Below, one piece after another: positions 34,471-44,205 of a DNA stretch of 64,000 nt. A model generated the notes under the pieces. That model was not told the origin of the DNA. It did not search any database and saw nothing but the letters and a program-made list of their open reading frames with translations. How positions within the stretch are numbered: position 1 is the stretch's first letter; each line of letters starts with the position of its first letter. The translations under genes were made by a program, and so were the position numbers. The DNA comes from an uncultured Erythrobacter sp. (GTDB lineage Bacteria; Pseudomonadota; Alphaproteobacteria; Sphingomonadales; Sphingomonadaceae): contig CANMIS010000001.1 in the NCBI GenBank assembly GCA_947498065.1, positions 372,001 through 436,000 on the forward strand, in the 5' to 3' direction.

Positions 34471-37112
34471 TAGAACTGAGTTCCTACGTTGAATGAAAAT
34501 GTTTTAGTCTCATCGCCTTCGACACTGCGCAATGCATGCGCAAAGTCGATGCGGAATGGTCCAAAGGGTGAATTCCAGTTGACGCCGATGCCGACAGTCA
34601 CACGAGGTGATGGGGAGTCGCCCAAGAAGACTTCTTGGAAGCCTGTGCGGAACAGGGCGTTTGGAGTTCCATCAGCCGCGACGGGATCAGATGTGATTGT
34701 TCCATCGGTTTCTTGAAAAAGTTGCGGTGACGAAACAAGCAGCGGATCCGTGATCCCCCACAATGCGCCAACATCAGCAAAAATTGATGGCCGGAGGCCA
34801 AGCTCCCTTGCGCCAGTGCCGAGCGGAATTTCCAACTCAGCGCGGCCCAAATAGAACTTGCGACCACCAAGCGCATCGTCGCGCGACTGATCACGGTCAA
34901 GAATAGGGTTGCCGTCACTATCAAGTGGGCGGCGCAGGATACGCGGCCCAACACCGCGAATATCAAACCCACGGATTTGCGGTTCACCGAGGAAGAAACG
35001 ATCAGTCAGCAATACATCATCGACGCCTACACCCGGACGATCATCCAACGGAATAATCGATCCACCTTCCGCGCTAAGCGAGAAGATGAAGCCGCTACCA
35101 ATGTTAAAGTACTGCGTACCCTTGGCGCGAAGGCGAAGATATTTCACATCCCCTCCCAAACCGGCGAACTCGGTCGTAAAGTTGATATTAGCGCCGCGTG
35201 ATGGGCGGATGCGAGAGTTCAGCGTGTTATACGCCAGACTTACCCCGAGAATTGAGCTCAATCGCTCACCCAGCGCATCGCATAGGAAACGTCCAGCAAG
35301 CTCTGGATCGCAGGTCAGATTGCCGTCACCATTGCTGTCAGAAAAGAACTGGTCGCCCAAGTTCACATCGTCATAATTGAGAGTGTAGCTACCGACGAGT
35401 GACAGGAATTCTGTCAACGGCACACCGCCGCGAAGCGAAAAGCCTGTTGTCGCCTGCTCGAACGAAGGCGCACGGTTGTTGCGCAAGAAGCTCGGGTTCT
35501 CGAAATCTCGGCGATAGACATCAATCCCAGCCGAGATGTTACGATCAAACACATATGGGTCTGAGAAACTGAGCTGTGCTGAGCGTGAGAAACGCGAGTA
35601 ATTGAGGCTCAAGCCAACTGTCTGGCCGCGGCCGCGGAAGTTCCGCTGACGAATGCTGCCGGAGAGAATGAAGCTCTCAATCGATGAGAAACCAGCGGAG
35701 AATTGCAATTCTCCGGTTGGTTGCTCTTGCACGTTTGCTTCGAGCACAATCCGGTCAGGCTGGCTGCCCTCGACCTGATTGACCTCAAAGTTTTCCTGGA
35801 AATAGCCCAGCGAAGCAATCCGAGCTGTGGTCCGCTGAACGCCAATCGAGTTGAATGCGTCGCCTTCGCTGATCCGGAATTCACGGCGGATGACCTTGTC
35901 CTGGGTCAGCGTGTTGCCGTTGACATCGACACGCTCAACATAAACGCGCGGCGCCTGACGTAGGATGAAGTTGATATTCATCGTCAGATTGTCTTTGTCG
36001 CGGTCGAAACGCGGCTGAACATCTGCAAAGGCATAGCCAAAGGTACCGGCCAAATCGGACAATTGCTCAACCGTGTCCTCGACCGATTTCGCATCATACC
36101 AATCGCCAGTTTGCATCGGCAATCGGCCCGCAAGCGCATCGCCATCAAAATCGCGGATCTGGCTCTCAACTTCGACATTGCCAAACTTGTAGCGCTCGCC
36201 CTCTTCCACCACATAGGTGATGATGAAGTCTTCTTTGTCCGGGGTCAGCTCAGCAACGGCTGAGACAACGCGAAAATCGGCATAGCCTTCAGTGAGGTAG
36301 AACTGACGCAGTTTTTGCTGGTCAAAGGCCAGACGGTCAGGGTCATAGCTGGTGTTGGAGCTGAAGAAGCTGGTAAGGCGCGCTTGCTTCGTCACCATTT
36401 CGCTGCGCAGCTCGCCATCGGAAAACTCTTCATTCCCGATGATGTTGATCTGGCGAACTTTAGACTTTGGCCCTTCGCTGATCTCAAACACAATATCGAC
36501 GCGGTTTTGCGGCAGTTGAACCATCTTTGGCTCAACCGTAGCGGCAAAGCGGCCTTGGCGTTTGTAAAGCTCAATGATCCGAGCAACGTCCGCGCGCACT
36601 TTCGAGCGGGTGAAGATTTGCCGCGGCGCAAGCTTGATCTCAGGGACGATCTTGTCGTTCTTGATCCGCTCATTGCCTTCCAGCACGATGCGGTTGATCA
36701 CCGGGTTTTCCGTCACGTTGATGACGACATTGCCGCCGTCATTGCGGATCGAGAAGTTCGAAAACAGCTCAGTCGCGCCCAAATCCTTCAGTGCAGCATC
36801 GGCGCCCGCCGTCGTGTAGGTCTGGCCCACGCGCAGGCGAATATAGCTGAGGATGGTCGTCGGCTCGAGCCGCTCTGAGCCAACCACGCTGATCGAGCGG
36901 ATTGTATCGGCCGCTGGTGCGGGCGCTGGCGCTGGAGCCTGTTCGGCTTGCTCTTCTGCCTGCTGCGCGGTTGCGGCTTCGCTGGGCTCGGCCTGATCCT
37001 GCGCCAAGGCCGCCTGCGGAAGGCTGACAAGAGCGCTGGTGCACAAAAGTGCAATGGAGAGCCGCCCGGCTGACTTAGCAGACACGGCGTCTGTCTCGCT
37101 GCATCGATTCAT
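34470..37112 (-). CDS. bamA: Outer membrane protein assembly factor BamA
   Basis: About 880 residues. Signal peptide (SIALLCTSALVSLPQAALA), then an unusual Glu/Ala/Pro-rich linker (about residues 38-70) before five POTRA repeats, then the Omp85 barrel ending in 'FSFNVGTQF' with C-terminal Phe. I prefer the ATG at 37112 (GGGAA 11 bp upstream) over a GTG at 37148. It inserts beta-barrel proteins, including the YadA-type adhesin found at 52518. Linked to rseP and skp. Confidence 0.95.
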   Translation of the reverse strand: MNRCSETDAVSAKSAGRLSIALLCTSALVSLPQAALAQDQAEPSEAATAQQAEEQAEQAPAPAPAPAADTIRSISVVGSERLEPTTILSYIRLRVGQTYTTAGADAALKDLGATELFSNFSIRNDGGNVVINVTENPVINRIVLEGNERIKNDKIVPEIKLAPRQIFTRSKVRADVARIIELYKRQGRFAATVEPKMVQLPQNRVDIVFEISEGPKSKVRQINIIGNEEFSDGELRSEMVTKQARLTSFFSSNTSYDPDRLAFDQQKLRQFYLTEGYADFRVVSAVAELTPDKEDFIITYVVEEGERYKFGNVEVESQIRDFDGDALAGRLPMQTGDWYDAKSVEDTVEQLSDLAGTFGYAFADVQPRFDRDKDNLTMNINFILRQAPRVYVERVDVNGNTLTQDKVIRREFRISEGDAFNSIGVQRTTARIASLGYFQENFEVNQVEGSQPDRIVLEANVQEQPTGELQFSAGFSSIESFILSGSIRQRNFRGRGQTVGLSLNYSRFSRSAQLSFSDPYVFDRNISAGIDVYRRDFENPSFLRNNRAPSFEQATTGFSLRGGVPLTEFLSLVGSYTLNYDDVNLGDQFFSDSNGDGNLTCDPELAGRFLCDALGERLSSILGVSLAYNTLNSRIRPSRGANINFTTEFAGLGGDVKYLRLRAKGTQYFNIGSGFIFSLSAEGGSIIPLDDRPGVGVDDVLLTDRFFLGEPQIRGFDIRGVGPRILRRPLDSDGNPILDRDQSRDDALGGRKFYLGRAELEIPLGTGARELGLRPSIFADVGALWGITDPLLVSSPQLFQETDGTITSDPVAADGTPNALFRTGFQEVFLGDSPSPRVTVGIGVNWNSPFGPFRIDFAHALRSVEGDETKTFSFNVGTQF

Positions 37113-37275
37113 TGAGTAAGTGTTCCCGTCTAACCCGTATCTAATCACGCACGCCTGCCCCGGGGCATGATCCCATCATAGGCTGTTACAGCACAGATTT
37201 GCCTGTGCCCGATGCTGCCTGCGCAATCAAGCGGAGAGACCCGCCAATTGCCGTTCACCGGACCCCTTTCCCCGG

Positions 37276-38409
37276 TTAACTGCCAAATATTGATCCGAAG
37301 ACCGGCAGCGAAACGAGGTCGTTCACCGTTACGACCACCATGAAAACCAGCACCAAACCTATCCCGGTGCGATATGCATATTCGGTCGCTCGTGGTCCCA
37401 CTGGCTTCTTACGAACCGCTTCCGCAGCATAAAATGCCAGGTGGCCACCATCGAGTGCAGGGATTGGCAAGAAGTTGATGAATGCCAAATTAAGCGAGAT
37501 CAATGCGGCGAAGTTCACGAAAGCGACGAGACCGAGGCTCAATTGCTCGCCAGAGAATTTGGCAATCTTTACAGGCCCGCCCAGCTCCTTGATTGAGCGA
37601 TCGCCGACCAAAATCTGTTTTATACCGGTCACCATCATCTTGGTGATTTCCCAGCATTGGCTGGCCGCGAGCGGGATGGATTCCAGAATACCAACGTCTT
37701 TAAAGACGTATTCTGCCTCAACCGGAGCCACACCGATCAAGCCTATTGTGCCCGTGTTGCCGAAATTATCGGTCTGCTCAACGCTGGCGATGGTCACCGG
37801 AATATCGATCTGAGCGCCATCGCGCTCCACGCCGATAACAATCGATTTGTTCGGATAAAGCGCGATATTTTCGCGGATTTCCTCAAAGTCTGCGATGGCA
37901 TCGCCGTCGATCGCGACGATCAAATCACCAACCTCTAGCCCCGCATCGCGCGCAGCGGATTCTTCAGCAAACTCGCCAATCTGACGGGTGTCGACTTCGC
38001 TTTCGATCTTGGGCTGGCCATAGATCGTGAAGAAAGCAGCGAAGATCGCGATTGCCACCAGCAGGTTTGTGACCGGACCAGCGGCGACAATCAGCGCGCG
38101 CTTCCACAGGGCCGCGTTCTGAAAGCATCCCGGCTCGGCCGGAGCCTCGGGATTGGGAACGCTGGCTGGATCCATATCGCCCTTAAACTGGACATAGCCG
38201 CCCAATGGCAGTGCGGAGAGTTTCCACCGCGTCCCGTGCTTGTCGGTGCGGCCAAACAGCTCTTTGCCAAATCCGACCGAGAATGCCTCTGCCTTCACGC
38301 CGAACCAGCGGCCCACCAGATAGTGACCCAGCTCGTGCACTGTCACGAGCGGCCCCAGCAGCAATATGAAGCCGGCGGCGTACATCCAGATAGGGGGCGA
38401 TTCAAACAA
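37276..38409 (-). CDS. rseP: Site-2 protease RseP
   Basis: 378 residues, intramembrane zinc metalloprotease: 'VTVHELGHYLVGRWFGV' carries HExxH at about residues 22-26, one PDZ domain at about 130-220, and a C-terminal 'IPALDGGHLAFY' zinc ligand motif. I place the start at TTG 38409 (FESPPIWMY...), which overlaps the dxr stop and has GGAAAG 9 bp upstream; an ATG-type start further upstream would run 50 bp into dxr. It releases anti-sigma factors and clears signal-peptide remnants. Confidence 0.88.
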   Translation of the reverse strand: MFESPPIWMYAAGFILLLGPLVTVHELGHYLVGRWFGVKAEAFSVGFGKELFGRTDKHGTRWKLSALPLGGYVQFKGDMDPASVPNPEAPAEPGCFQNAALWKRALIVAAGPVTNLLVAIAIFAAFFTIYGQPKIESEVDTRQIGEFAEESAARDAGLEVGDLIVAIDGDAIADFEEIRENIALYPNKSIVIGVERDGAQIDIPVTIASVEQTDNFGNTGTIGLIGVAPVEAEYVFKDVGILESIPLAASQCWEITKMMVTGIKQILVGDRSIKELGGPVKIAKFSGEQLSLGLVAFVNFAALISLNLAFINFLPIPALDGGHLAFYAAEAVRKKPVGPRATEYAYRTGIGLVLVFMVVVTVNDLVSLPVFGSIFGS

Positions 38410-39565
38410 GTTCAGAGCTTTCCAACAATTCGCGTGTCCGCGCGCGGGCCTCGGCATCGATGCTCAGAACATCATCCAATCCTTGCGGCGCAGCCACGCT
38501 ATAACGATTTAAGACATTCTCGACCACTACGGCAATCCGGGTGAACCCAATCTGACCGGCTAGAAACGCCGCAACCGTGACTTCGTTCGCCGCGTTGAGT
38601 GTGGCAGGTCCGCCGCCGCCGGCGTGGATCGCCTCACGCGCCAGCCGGGTGGCTGGGAAGCGCGTCTCGTCCGGGGCGAAGAAGGTGAGCTCGCCAATGC
38701 TAGGCAGATCGAGCGGCTCCATCGGCGTCTCCATCCGCGCAGGATGCGCAAGGCAGGATGCGATTGGCACGCGCATGTCAGACGGGCCAAGCTGCGCCAG
38801 GGTTGAGCGGTCTTTGTATTCCACCATGGAGTGAATAACGCTCTGTGGGTGCACAACGATCCCGAGCCGGTCGAGGCCAACCGGGAAGAGATGGTGCGCC
38901 TCGATAAATTCCAGCCCTTTGTTCATCATCGTCGCGCTATCGACGCTGATCTTCGCGCCCATATCCCAATTCGGGTGCGCGACCGCCTGCTCTGGCGTTG
39001 CCGCATCCAGCTGAGCCTGCGTCCATTCGCGGAAAGGCCCGCCGCTCGCGGTAAGAGTGATGCGCGCAACATCAGCGATGTCGTTGCCCGCGAGGCATTG
39101 GAAGATCGCATTGTGCTCGCTATCGACGGGCAGCAAGGTCGCGCCGTGTTTCGCAACCGCTGCCGTCATGACGTCACCAGCGGAAACCAGCGCTTCCTTA
39201 TTGGCGAGCGCGATTGTGCCGCCCTGCTCTATCGCTGCCATCGTTGGGGCTAGCCCAGCGCAGCCAACAATGGCCGCCACTGTCAGATCGGCTCCGCGCG
39301 CCGCCGCATCGCGCAGAGCCTGAGCGCCGCCCGCCGCCTCTATCCCGCTATCGCCGAGCGCCGCGCGCAGATCGCTAAGGCAGTTCTCATCGCCGACAAC
39401 CGCAATCCGCGCGTCAAACTCGCGCGCCAGCGCGGCAAGCTCTTCTGCCGAGCAATTCGCAGTGAGCGCCTCAACCTGCCAATCATCGCGATTGCGCCGG
39501 ATCAGATCGAGCGTTGAGGCCCCGACAGATCCTGTTGCACCAAGAATTGTGATCGAGCGGGTCAT
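38402..39565 (-). CDS. dxr: 1-deoxy-D-xylulose 5-phosphate reductoisomerase
   Basis: 387 residues from ATG 39565 ('MTRSITILGATGSVGAST'). NADPH-binding N-terminus, metal and substrate sites in 'PVDSEHNAIFQC', 'SGGPFREW', 'NWDMGAKISVDSATMMNKG'. Second step of the MEP route to isoprenoids, feeding UppS next door. Stop overlaps the rseP start. Confidence 0.96.
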   Translation of the reverse strand: MTRSITILGATGSVGASTLDLIRRNRDDWQVEALTANCSAEELAALAREFDARIAVVGDENCLSDLRAALGDSGIEAAGGAQALRDAAARGADLTVAAIVGCAGLAPTMAAIEQGGTIALANKEALVSAGDVMTAAVAKHGATLLPVDSEHNAIFQCLAGNDIADVARITLTASGGPFREWTQAQLDAATPEQAVAHPNWDMGAKISVDSATMMNKGLEFIEAHHLFPVGLDRLGIVVHPQSVIHSMVEYKDRSTLAQLGPSDMRVPIASCLAHPARMETPMEPLDLPSIGELTFFAPDETRFPATRLAREAIHAGGGGPATLNAANEVTVAAFLAGQIGFTRIAVVVENVLNRYSVAAPQGLDDVLSIDAEARARTRELLESSELV

Positions 39566-39572
39566 CGGCGCA

Positions 39573-40301
39573 TTACCCAAAGAAAATTCGCGTGCACGCG
39601 AGCACAAAGAATACGGCGATAAAGCCATCCAGCCGGTCGAACACGCCGCCATGACCCGGGATCAGCTTGCCAGAGTCCTTGGCGCCTGCGCGCCGTTTCA
39701 TCCAGCTTTCAAAGAAATCACCTGCCTGCGCCAGCACCGCGATCAGCGTGCCAGCCGCCACGGGCGCGATCAGGTTCGCTGCGCCAAAGCCCTCCGGCGG
39801 AACTGCGCCAAAATGGGCGGCTTCCGGAAAGAAGTATTGCACGGCAATCGCAACCGCGCTGGCCGCGACGACCCCACCGCCTAGCCCGGCCCAGGTTTTG
39901 GACGGGCTGATCTTAGGCGCTATCTTCGGCCCGCCAATTGCGCGGCCCGCAAAATAGGCACCTACATCCACCGCGATTATCGGCAGGATGAACCCGATGA
40001 GCATGAAGAACGGTACATAGCTTTGCCGCACCTCAACCATGGCCATCGCGGCGCCGCCGACATAGATCGCGCCAAAGAACAGCCACAGCACCTCGGTCAC
40101 CGGCGATTTGGCAAACGCCTTTGCCAGCAGGTTCCATTCCCACAGAACTAGCCCAGCGAGCAGCGCGACAAACGCAATCCAGAACCACCCGCCCAGCCAC
40201 AGCGCGATGCTGGAGACGCCAACCATCACCACGGCTGAGGCCAGCCGTACCGGCAGGTCTGCGTTCTTGGAAGTCGGCGTGTCCGCCTCTGCGCTAGTCA
40301 T
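39573..40301 (-). CDS. cdsA: Phosphatidate cytidylyltransferase
   Basis: 242 residues with about seven helices. Signature 'SWMKRRAGAKDSGKLIPGHG' plus GVFDRLDG near the C-terminus is complete. It makes CDP-diacylglycerol, the substrate of PgsA (12143) and PssA (48416). Start ATG 40301 is 4 bp after the uppS stop. Confidence 0.95.
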   Translation of the reverse strand: MTSAEADTPTSKNADLPVRLASAVVMVGVSSIALWLGGWFWIAFVALLAGLVLWEWNLLAKAFAKSPVTEVLWLFFGAIYVGGAAMAMVEVRQSYVPFFMLIGFILPIIAVDVGAYFAGRAIGGPKIAPKISPSKTWAGLGGGVVAASAVAIAVQYFFPEAAHFGAVPPEGFGAANLIAPVAAGTLIAVLAQAGDFFESWMKRRAGAKDSGKLIPGHGGVFDRLDGFIAVFFVLACTRIFFG

Positions 40302-40305
40302 GCCA

Positions 40306-40995
40306 TCAGCGTCCGCCAAAGCGTCTCTCCCGCTGCGCGAAATTATCCAGCGCCTCTTGTAAATGCGCCGGTTTGAAGTCTGGCCAAAGCGTGTCGACGA
40401 ACAGCATTTCCGCATATGCCGATTGCCACAGCAAGAAATTCGACAGGCGAACCTCGCCGCTGGTGCGGATCAGCAGATCGAGCGGCGGTAAATCCGCCGT
40501 GTCGAGATGCGCAGCAATCGCCTCTGGCGTCACATCGCCAATCGCGGCCGCCTTTGCCGCCGCGCGCGCAATCTCGTTCTGTGAACCATAATTGAGCGCG
40601 ACCGCCAGCGTATTTGACCCGCCAGAGGTTTGCTCCAAAGCGTCTTCGAGCATGGCGACAATATCCGGCGCCAGCCCCTGCCAATCACCGATGATTTTAA
40701 GCCGCACGTCGTTGGCGACAAATTCTGGCAAGTCCGATTTGATGAACTTGCGCATCAAGTTCATCAGATCATCGACCTCTTCATCGGGCCGTTTCCAATT
40801 TTCCGATGAAAACGCATAGAGCGTGAGGCAATCGAGGCCCATGCCGCCGACATTGCGCACCAGTTCGCGCACCGCCTCGACGCCGCGTTGGTGGCCAATG
40901 GCGCGCGGCAAGGCGCGCTTCTTCGCCCAGCGGCCATTGCCATCCATAATGATCGCGACATGCCGGGCGCGACTGGCCTCTGATTGCTTCCCCAT
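40306..40995 (-). CDS. uppS: Isoprenyl transferase (undecaprenyl diphosphate synthase)
   Basis: 229 residues, cis-prenyltransferase: 'VAIIMDGNGRWAKKRALPRA' near the start, 'LTLYAFSSENWKRP' and 'LLIRTSGEVRLSNFLLWQ' later. It makes the lipid carrier for peptidoglycan and glycans. 12 bp after frr. Confidence 0.96.
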   Translation of the reverse strand: MGKQSEASRARHVAIIMDGNGRWAKKRALPRAIGHQRGVEAVRELVRNVGGMGLDCLTLYAFSSENWKRPDEEVDDLMNLMRKFIKSDLPEFVANDVRLKIIGDWQGLAPDIVAMLEDALEQTSGGSNTLAVALNYGSQNEIARAAAKAAAIGDVTPEAIAAHLDTADLPPLDLLIRTSGEVRLSNFLLWQSAYAEMLFVDTLWPDFKPAHLQEALDNFAQRERRFGGR

Positions 40996-41007
40996 CAGAG
41001 CCTGACC

Positions 41008-41565
41008 TTACTGGGTCAGGATCTCCTGTTCTTTCTTGGCCGCTGCTTCGTCGGCTTCGGCGACATATTTGTCGGTTAGCTTTTGCACGTCTTCTTCGTG
41101 CCGCTTGCGCTCATCCTCTGAGATGTCTTTGCTCTTCTCATCAGCTTTGAGCGTTTCCATCCCATCACGGCGGACATTGCGGATCGCGATCTTAGCATTC
41201 TCAGAATACTGGCCAGCCAGCTTGGCGAGCTCCTTGCGGCGCTCCTCAGTCAGGTCCGGCATGGGCAGGCGCACGGTCTGGCCGTCGGTCATTGGGTTGA
41301 GGCCAAGATTGGCTTTGGTGATGCCCTTCTCAACCGCGCTGACGTTCGACTTGTCCCAGACCTGCACGCTCAGCATTCGCGGCTCTGGCGACGAAACCGT
41401 CGCCACTTGGGCCAGCGGCATCATCGCGCCGTACACTTCGCAAACCACCGGATCGAGCAGGCTGACATTGGCCCGGCCCGTGCGCAAACCGCCCAGATCG
41501 CTCTTCAATGATTCAACTGCGCCGTTCATCCGGCGCTCGATATCGGCCTTATCGTATTGAGCCAT
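41008..41565 (-). CDS. frr: Ribosome recycling factor
   Basis: 185 residues, standard length. '[20 protein letters not shown]' near the N-terminus, '[20 protein letters not shown]' and 'RNVRRDG' later. It releases ribosomes after termination. 3 bp after pyrH. Confidence 0.97.
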   Translation of the reverse strand: MAQYDKADIERRMNGAVESLKSDLGGLRTGRANVSLLDPVVCEVYGAMMPLAQVATVSSPEPRMLSVQVWDKSNVSAVEKGITKANLGLNPMTDGQTVRLPMPDLTEERRKELAKLAGQYSENAKIAIRNVRRDGMETLKADEKSKDISEDERKRHEEDVQKLTDKYVAEADEAAAKKEQEILTQ

Positions 41566-41568
41566 AGG

Positions 41569-42291
41569 TCAGGCTTCCTCTTTCACAATTGTTTGTACGC
41601 CGCCGCCATCAAGCACGCGCACGACGTTTCCTTTTTCACGGATTGAGAACACCACTATCGGGATATTGTTCTCGCGGCAAAGGGCAACGGCGGTTGCATC
41701 CATCACCTTCAAATTGTCAGACAGCACTTTGTCATAGGAAATCGCATCAAAGCGCGCGGCATCAGGATTTGTCTTAGGGTCGCTGTCATAGACGCCGTCG
41801 ACGCTGGTGCCCTTCATTAGCGCATCGCAATTCATCTCTGCTGCGCGCAAGGCAGCGCCGGTGTCTGTAGTGAAGAAGGGATTGCCCGTGCCGGCTGCGA
41901 AAATCACGATGCGGCCCTTCTCAAGATGCCGCTCTGCACGGCGGCGAATATAGGGCTCGCACACGGTGCTCATCGGTATGGCTGATTGCACTCGGGTCGG
42001 CACGCCTGCCTGCTCCAGCGCGTTTTGCATCGCCAACGCGTTCATGATGGTCGCGAGCATACCCATGTAGTCGCCAGTGGTCCGGTCGAGCCCGCGTGCA
42101 GCGCCCGCAACGCCGCGAAAGATATTGCCGCCGCCAATGACCAGGCAAATTTCCAAACCGGTGTCCTTGGCCGCCTTCACTTCCTCGGCCAGCCGCGCCA
42201 CATAGGCCGGATCAATCCCGTAATCCTGCTCCCCCATCAACACCTCGCCTGAGAGCTTCAAGAGAACGCGTTTCATTTCGGGAAGGGCCAT
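41569..42291 (-). CDS. pyrH: Uridylate kinase
   Basis: 240 residues, amino-acid-kinase fold: '[20 protein letters not shown]', '[11 protein letters not shown]', '[16 protein letters not shown]'. Phosphorylates UMP. It leads the pyrH-frr-uppS-cdsA-dxr-rseP-bamA-skp-fabZ run, separated from rpsB-tsf by accessory genes at 42463-45901. Confidence 0.97.
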   Translation of the reverse strand: MALPEMKRVLLKLSGEVLMGEQDYGIDPAYVARLAEEVKAAKDTGLEICLVIGGGNIFRGVAGAARGLDRTTGDYMGMLATIMNALAMQNALEQAGVPTRVQSAIPMSTVCEPYIRRRAERHLEKGRIVIFAAGTGNPFFTTDTGAALRAAEMNCDALMKGTSVDGVYDSDPKTNPDAARFDAISYDKVLSDNLKVMDATAVALCRENNIPIVVFSIREKGNVVRVLDGGGVQTIVKEEA

Positions 42292-42462
42292 GGGTGCTTT
42301 GCTTTCTGGCAGAATGTGTCTTTGCCCCTCGCCCTTATCCGGCAGGCGCTATGATGCCAAGAGCATTAGCGCTAATTGCGCCGCCTATGGGTTTGCATGA
42401 GCGTGCAAAAGCTGTGAATGCTGCGCTTTAGTGATTGGCGACAGGCCGACAAAGGGACCCCA

Positions 42463-43293
42463 ATGATCCGCCGATTGTTCTTGCTTGCCCTCGTGATTGT
42501 CCTCGCGCTGTCCGTAAAGGCATGGTTCGACACGATGGGCGCGCCCGCCGCCAAGCGCCATGTTGTCGAGAGCGACGAGCTGGCCCCGGGCGCGGCGCCG
42601 ATCACCATCGCCTTGATCAGCGATATTCACGTCGCCGGGCCCGATATGCCGCCCAGCCGCCTCGCCGAAATCGTCGCCCAGATAAACGCGCTGGAGCCGG
42701 ATCTGGTGGCGATCGCAGGCGATCTGGTGAGCGAGAAACGCACGGCCACGCACATCTACACTGCTGAGGAAATCGTCGCTCCGCTCAGCGAGCTAAACGC
42801 CCCGCTAGGCACCGTTCTGGTGCCGGGCAATCATGATCATTGGTTCGACTGGCCCGGGCTCGAAAGCGAGCTTGCGAAAATTGAGAACATGACCGCGCTA
42901 GCCAATGAGGCTGCGCAAATCGGGCCGCTTGCTATCGCTGGTGTCGATGATGACTTCACCGGCAAGGCGAACCTGCCGCTGGCTCTGGAAGGGATGGCTA
43001 CGCTTACCGGCCCGCGCATTGCCCTCACCCACAGCCCGGACATCTTCCCTCAGGTTCCCGTAAATTTCGACCTCGTGCTCGCCGGCCACACACACTGCGG
43101 ACAGATCGCCTACCCCTGGGGCGGCGCACCCGCGACCATGTCAGACTACGGCGATCTCTACGCCTGCGGCGTGGTGGAGCAGCACGGCAAGACGCTGATC
43201 ACCGGCGCGGGCCTGGGGACGAGCCTGCTGCCTATCCGCCTGTTCACGAAGCCGGAGATTTGGCTGATCGAGGTGCGGGCTAAGGGGCGGTGA
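42463..43293 (+). CDS. Membrane-anchored metallophosphoesterase
   Basis: 276 residues from ATG 42463 (AAGGGA upstream). One N-terminal anchor, then the calcineurin-type motifs: 'LISDIHVAGPD', 'AIAGDLVSE', 'VPGNHDHW', 'ALTHSPD', 'LAGHTHCGQI'. The YkuE/LpxH-like shape suggests a periplasmic phosphatase or UDP-diacylglucosamine-type hydrolase. The 'GHTHCGQ' ending is typical of the YkuE group. Substrate unknown. Divergent from pyrH. Confidence 0.88.
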   Translation: MIRRLFLLALVIVLALSVKAWFDTMGAPAAKRHVVESDELAPGAAPITIALISDIHVAGPDMPPSRLAEIVAQINALEPDLVAIAGDLVSEKRTATHIYTAEEIVAPLSELNAPLGTVLVPGNHDHWFDWPGLESELAKIENMTALANEAAQIGPLAIAGVDDDFTGKANLPLALEGMATLTGPRIALTHSPDIFPQVPVNFDLVLAGHTHCGQIAYPWGGAPATMSDYGDLYACGVVEQHGKTLITGAGLGTSLLPIRLFTKPEIWLIEVRAKGR

Positions 43294-43523
43294 GGAGCGA
43301 AACGAGTGAGGGGGTTTTGGGGCTGAAGCTGGGTGTGTAGATTTGAGGGTGGGAGCGGACATTGGTGCATCTTTGAAATTTGCGCCATGCCGAGGAACTG
43401 TGCCCAATGTATTTGTGACACGCCGGCATCGTAGGTGGATCTGAGGCTTAGCTGAGCCTTTTCGAACAGTGTTCGCCCGGCCTTCTAACAATGTTCGATT
43501 GGATCCGATGATTTCGACGAATA

Positions 43524-43555
43524 CTGCCAGCGCCTTCAAACACTGGCGCTGGCAG
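43524..43555. repeat. Perfect 11-bp inverted repeat downstream of the YbhB gene
   Basis: CTGCCAGCGCC (43524-43534) and its complement (43545-43555) around a 10-base loop, 20 bp past the stop of the minus-strand YbhB-like gene. No T-run follows. Probably an mRNA 3'-end structure. The rest of 43294-43523 shows no gene. Confidence 0.5.
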
Positions 43556-43574
43556 CCCTGTCACCGCAGGTAAT

Positions 43575-44108
43575 TTACCGCGTGTAGACAGCGGTAATCG
43601 TATCCGATGCAATCGTGTTTGCGTTCACCATAAAGCCTGCAAGCGCGTTGCTGACATTGCCATCGAGTTCGAGGGTCGTGGACAAAGCGTGCACCGTGAA
43701 CTGATACCGATGGACCTCTCCTTCGGGAGGGCAGGCTCCGCCAAATCCAGTCTCGCCGTAATCATTGCGCAATTCGGTGACAGATGAGTGAAGCGGCGAG
43801 GCCGGAGACACGCCCGTTGCATCAGCGGGAATATTGATCGTAAACCAATGCCACCATCCTGATCCCGTTGGTGCGTCCGGATCGTACACGGTCACTGCAA
43901 AGCTCTGGGTGCCTTCCGGCGCACCTGACCAATTGAGCGCTGGTGCGACATTTCCGCCCTCGCAGCCGAAGCCCTGGAACACGTGGTCGCTATCCAGTTG
44001 TGCTCCTTCGGCAATATCCGGGCTTGTTAGAGTGAACTCGCTGGCAAGCGCGGGGCTTGCCATCCCGGCCAACGCGAGTGTTGCGGCAATTTTTGAGATA
44101 GTCTTCAT
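43575..44108 (-). CDS. Exported YbhB/YbcL (PEBP) family protein
   Basis: 177 residues from ATG 44108 with GGAAGGA upstream. Signal peptide cleaved after SPALA (about 22). The PEBP fold is seen in 'SPDIAEGAQLDSDHVFQGFG', 'NVAPALNWSGAPEGTQSFAV', 'DPDAPTGSGWWHWFTINI', 'FGGACPPEGEVHRYQFTVHAL'. Members resemble Raf kinase inhibitors; the bacterial role is not established. It follows the AraC-type regulator gene by 97 bp on the same strand. Confidence 0.9.
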   Translation of the reverse strand: MKTISKIAATLALAGMASPALASEFTLTSPDIAEGAQLDSDHVFQGFGCEGGNVAPALNWSGAPEGTQSFAVTVYDPDAPTGSGWWHWFTINIPADATGVSPASPLHSSVTELRNDYGETGFGGACPPEGEVHRYQFTVHALSTTLELDGNVSNALAGFMVNANTIASDTITAVYTR

Positions 44109-44205
44109 TGTATATCCTTCCAGAGTGACTGATTGCGATGAGTGCAAACTACTCGTAAGGATTGGTCCCGCTTCCGCATGGCGTTCGAAAACTATCGAAT
44201 TTCGC

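Noticed and set aside
34470..37148. bamA start at GTG 37148
   Set aside because: The added 12 residues are not signal-peptide-like and no ribosome-binding site precedes the GTG; ATG 37112 keeps a normal signal sequence.
43141..43539. Minus-strand open frame of 132 codons
   Set aside because: Antisense to the metallophosphoesterase end and the following spacer; composition is typical of a shadow.
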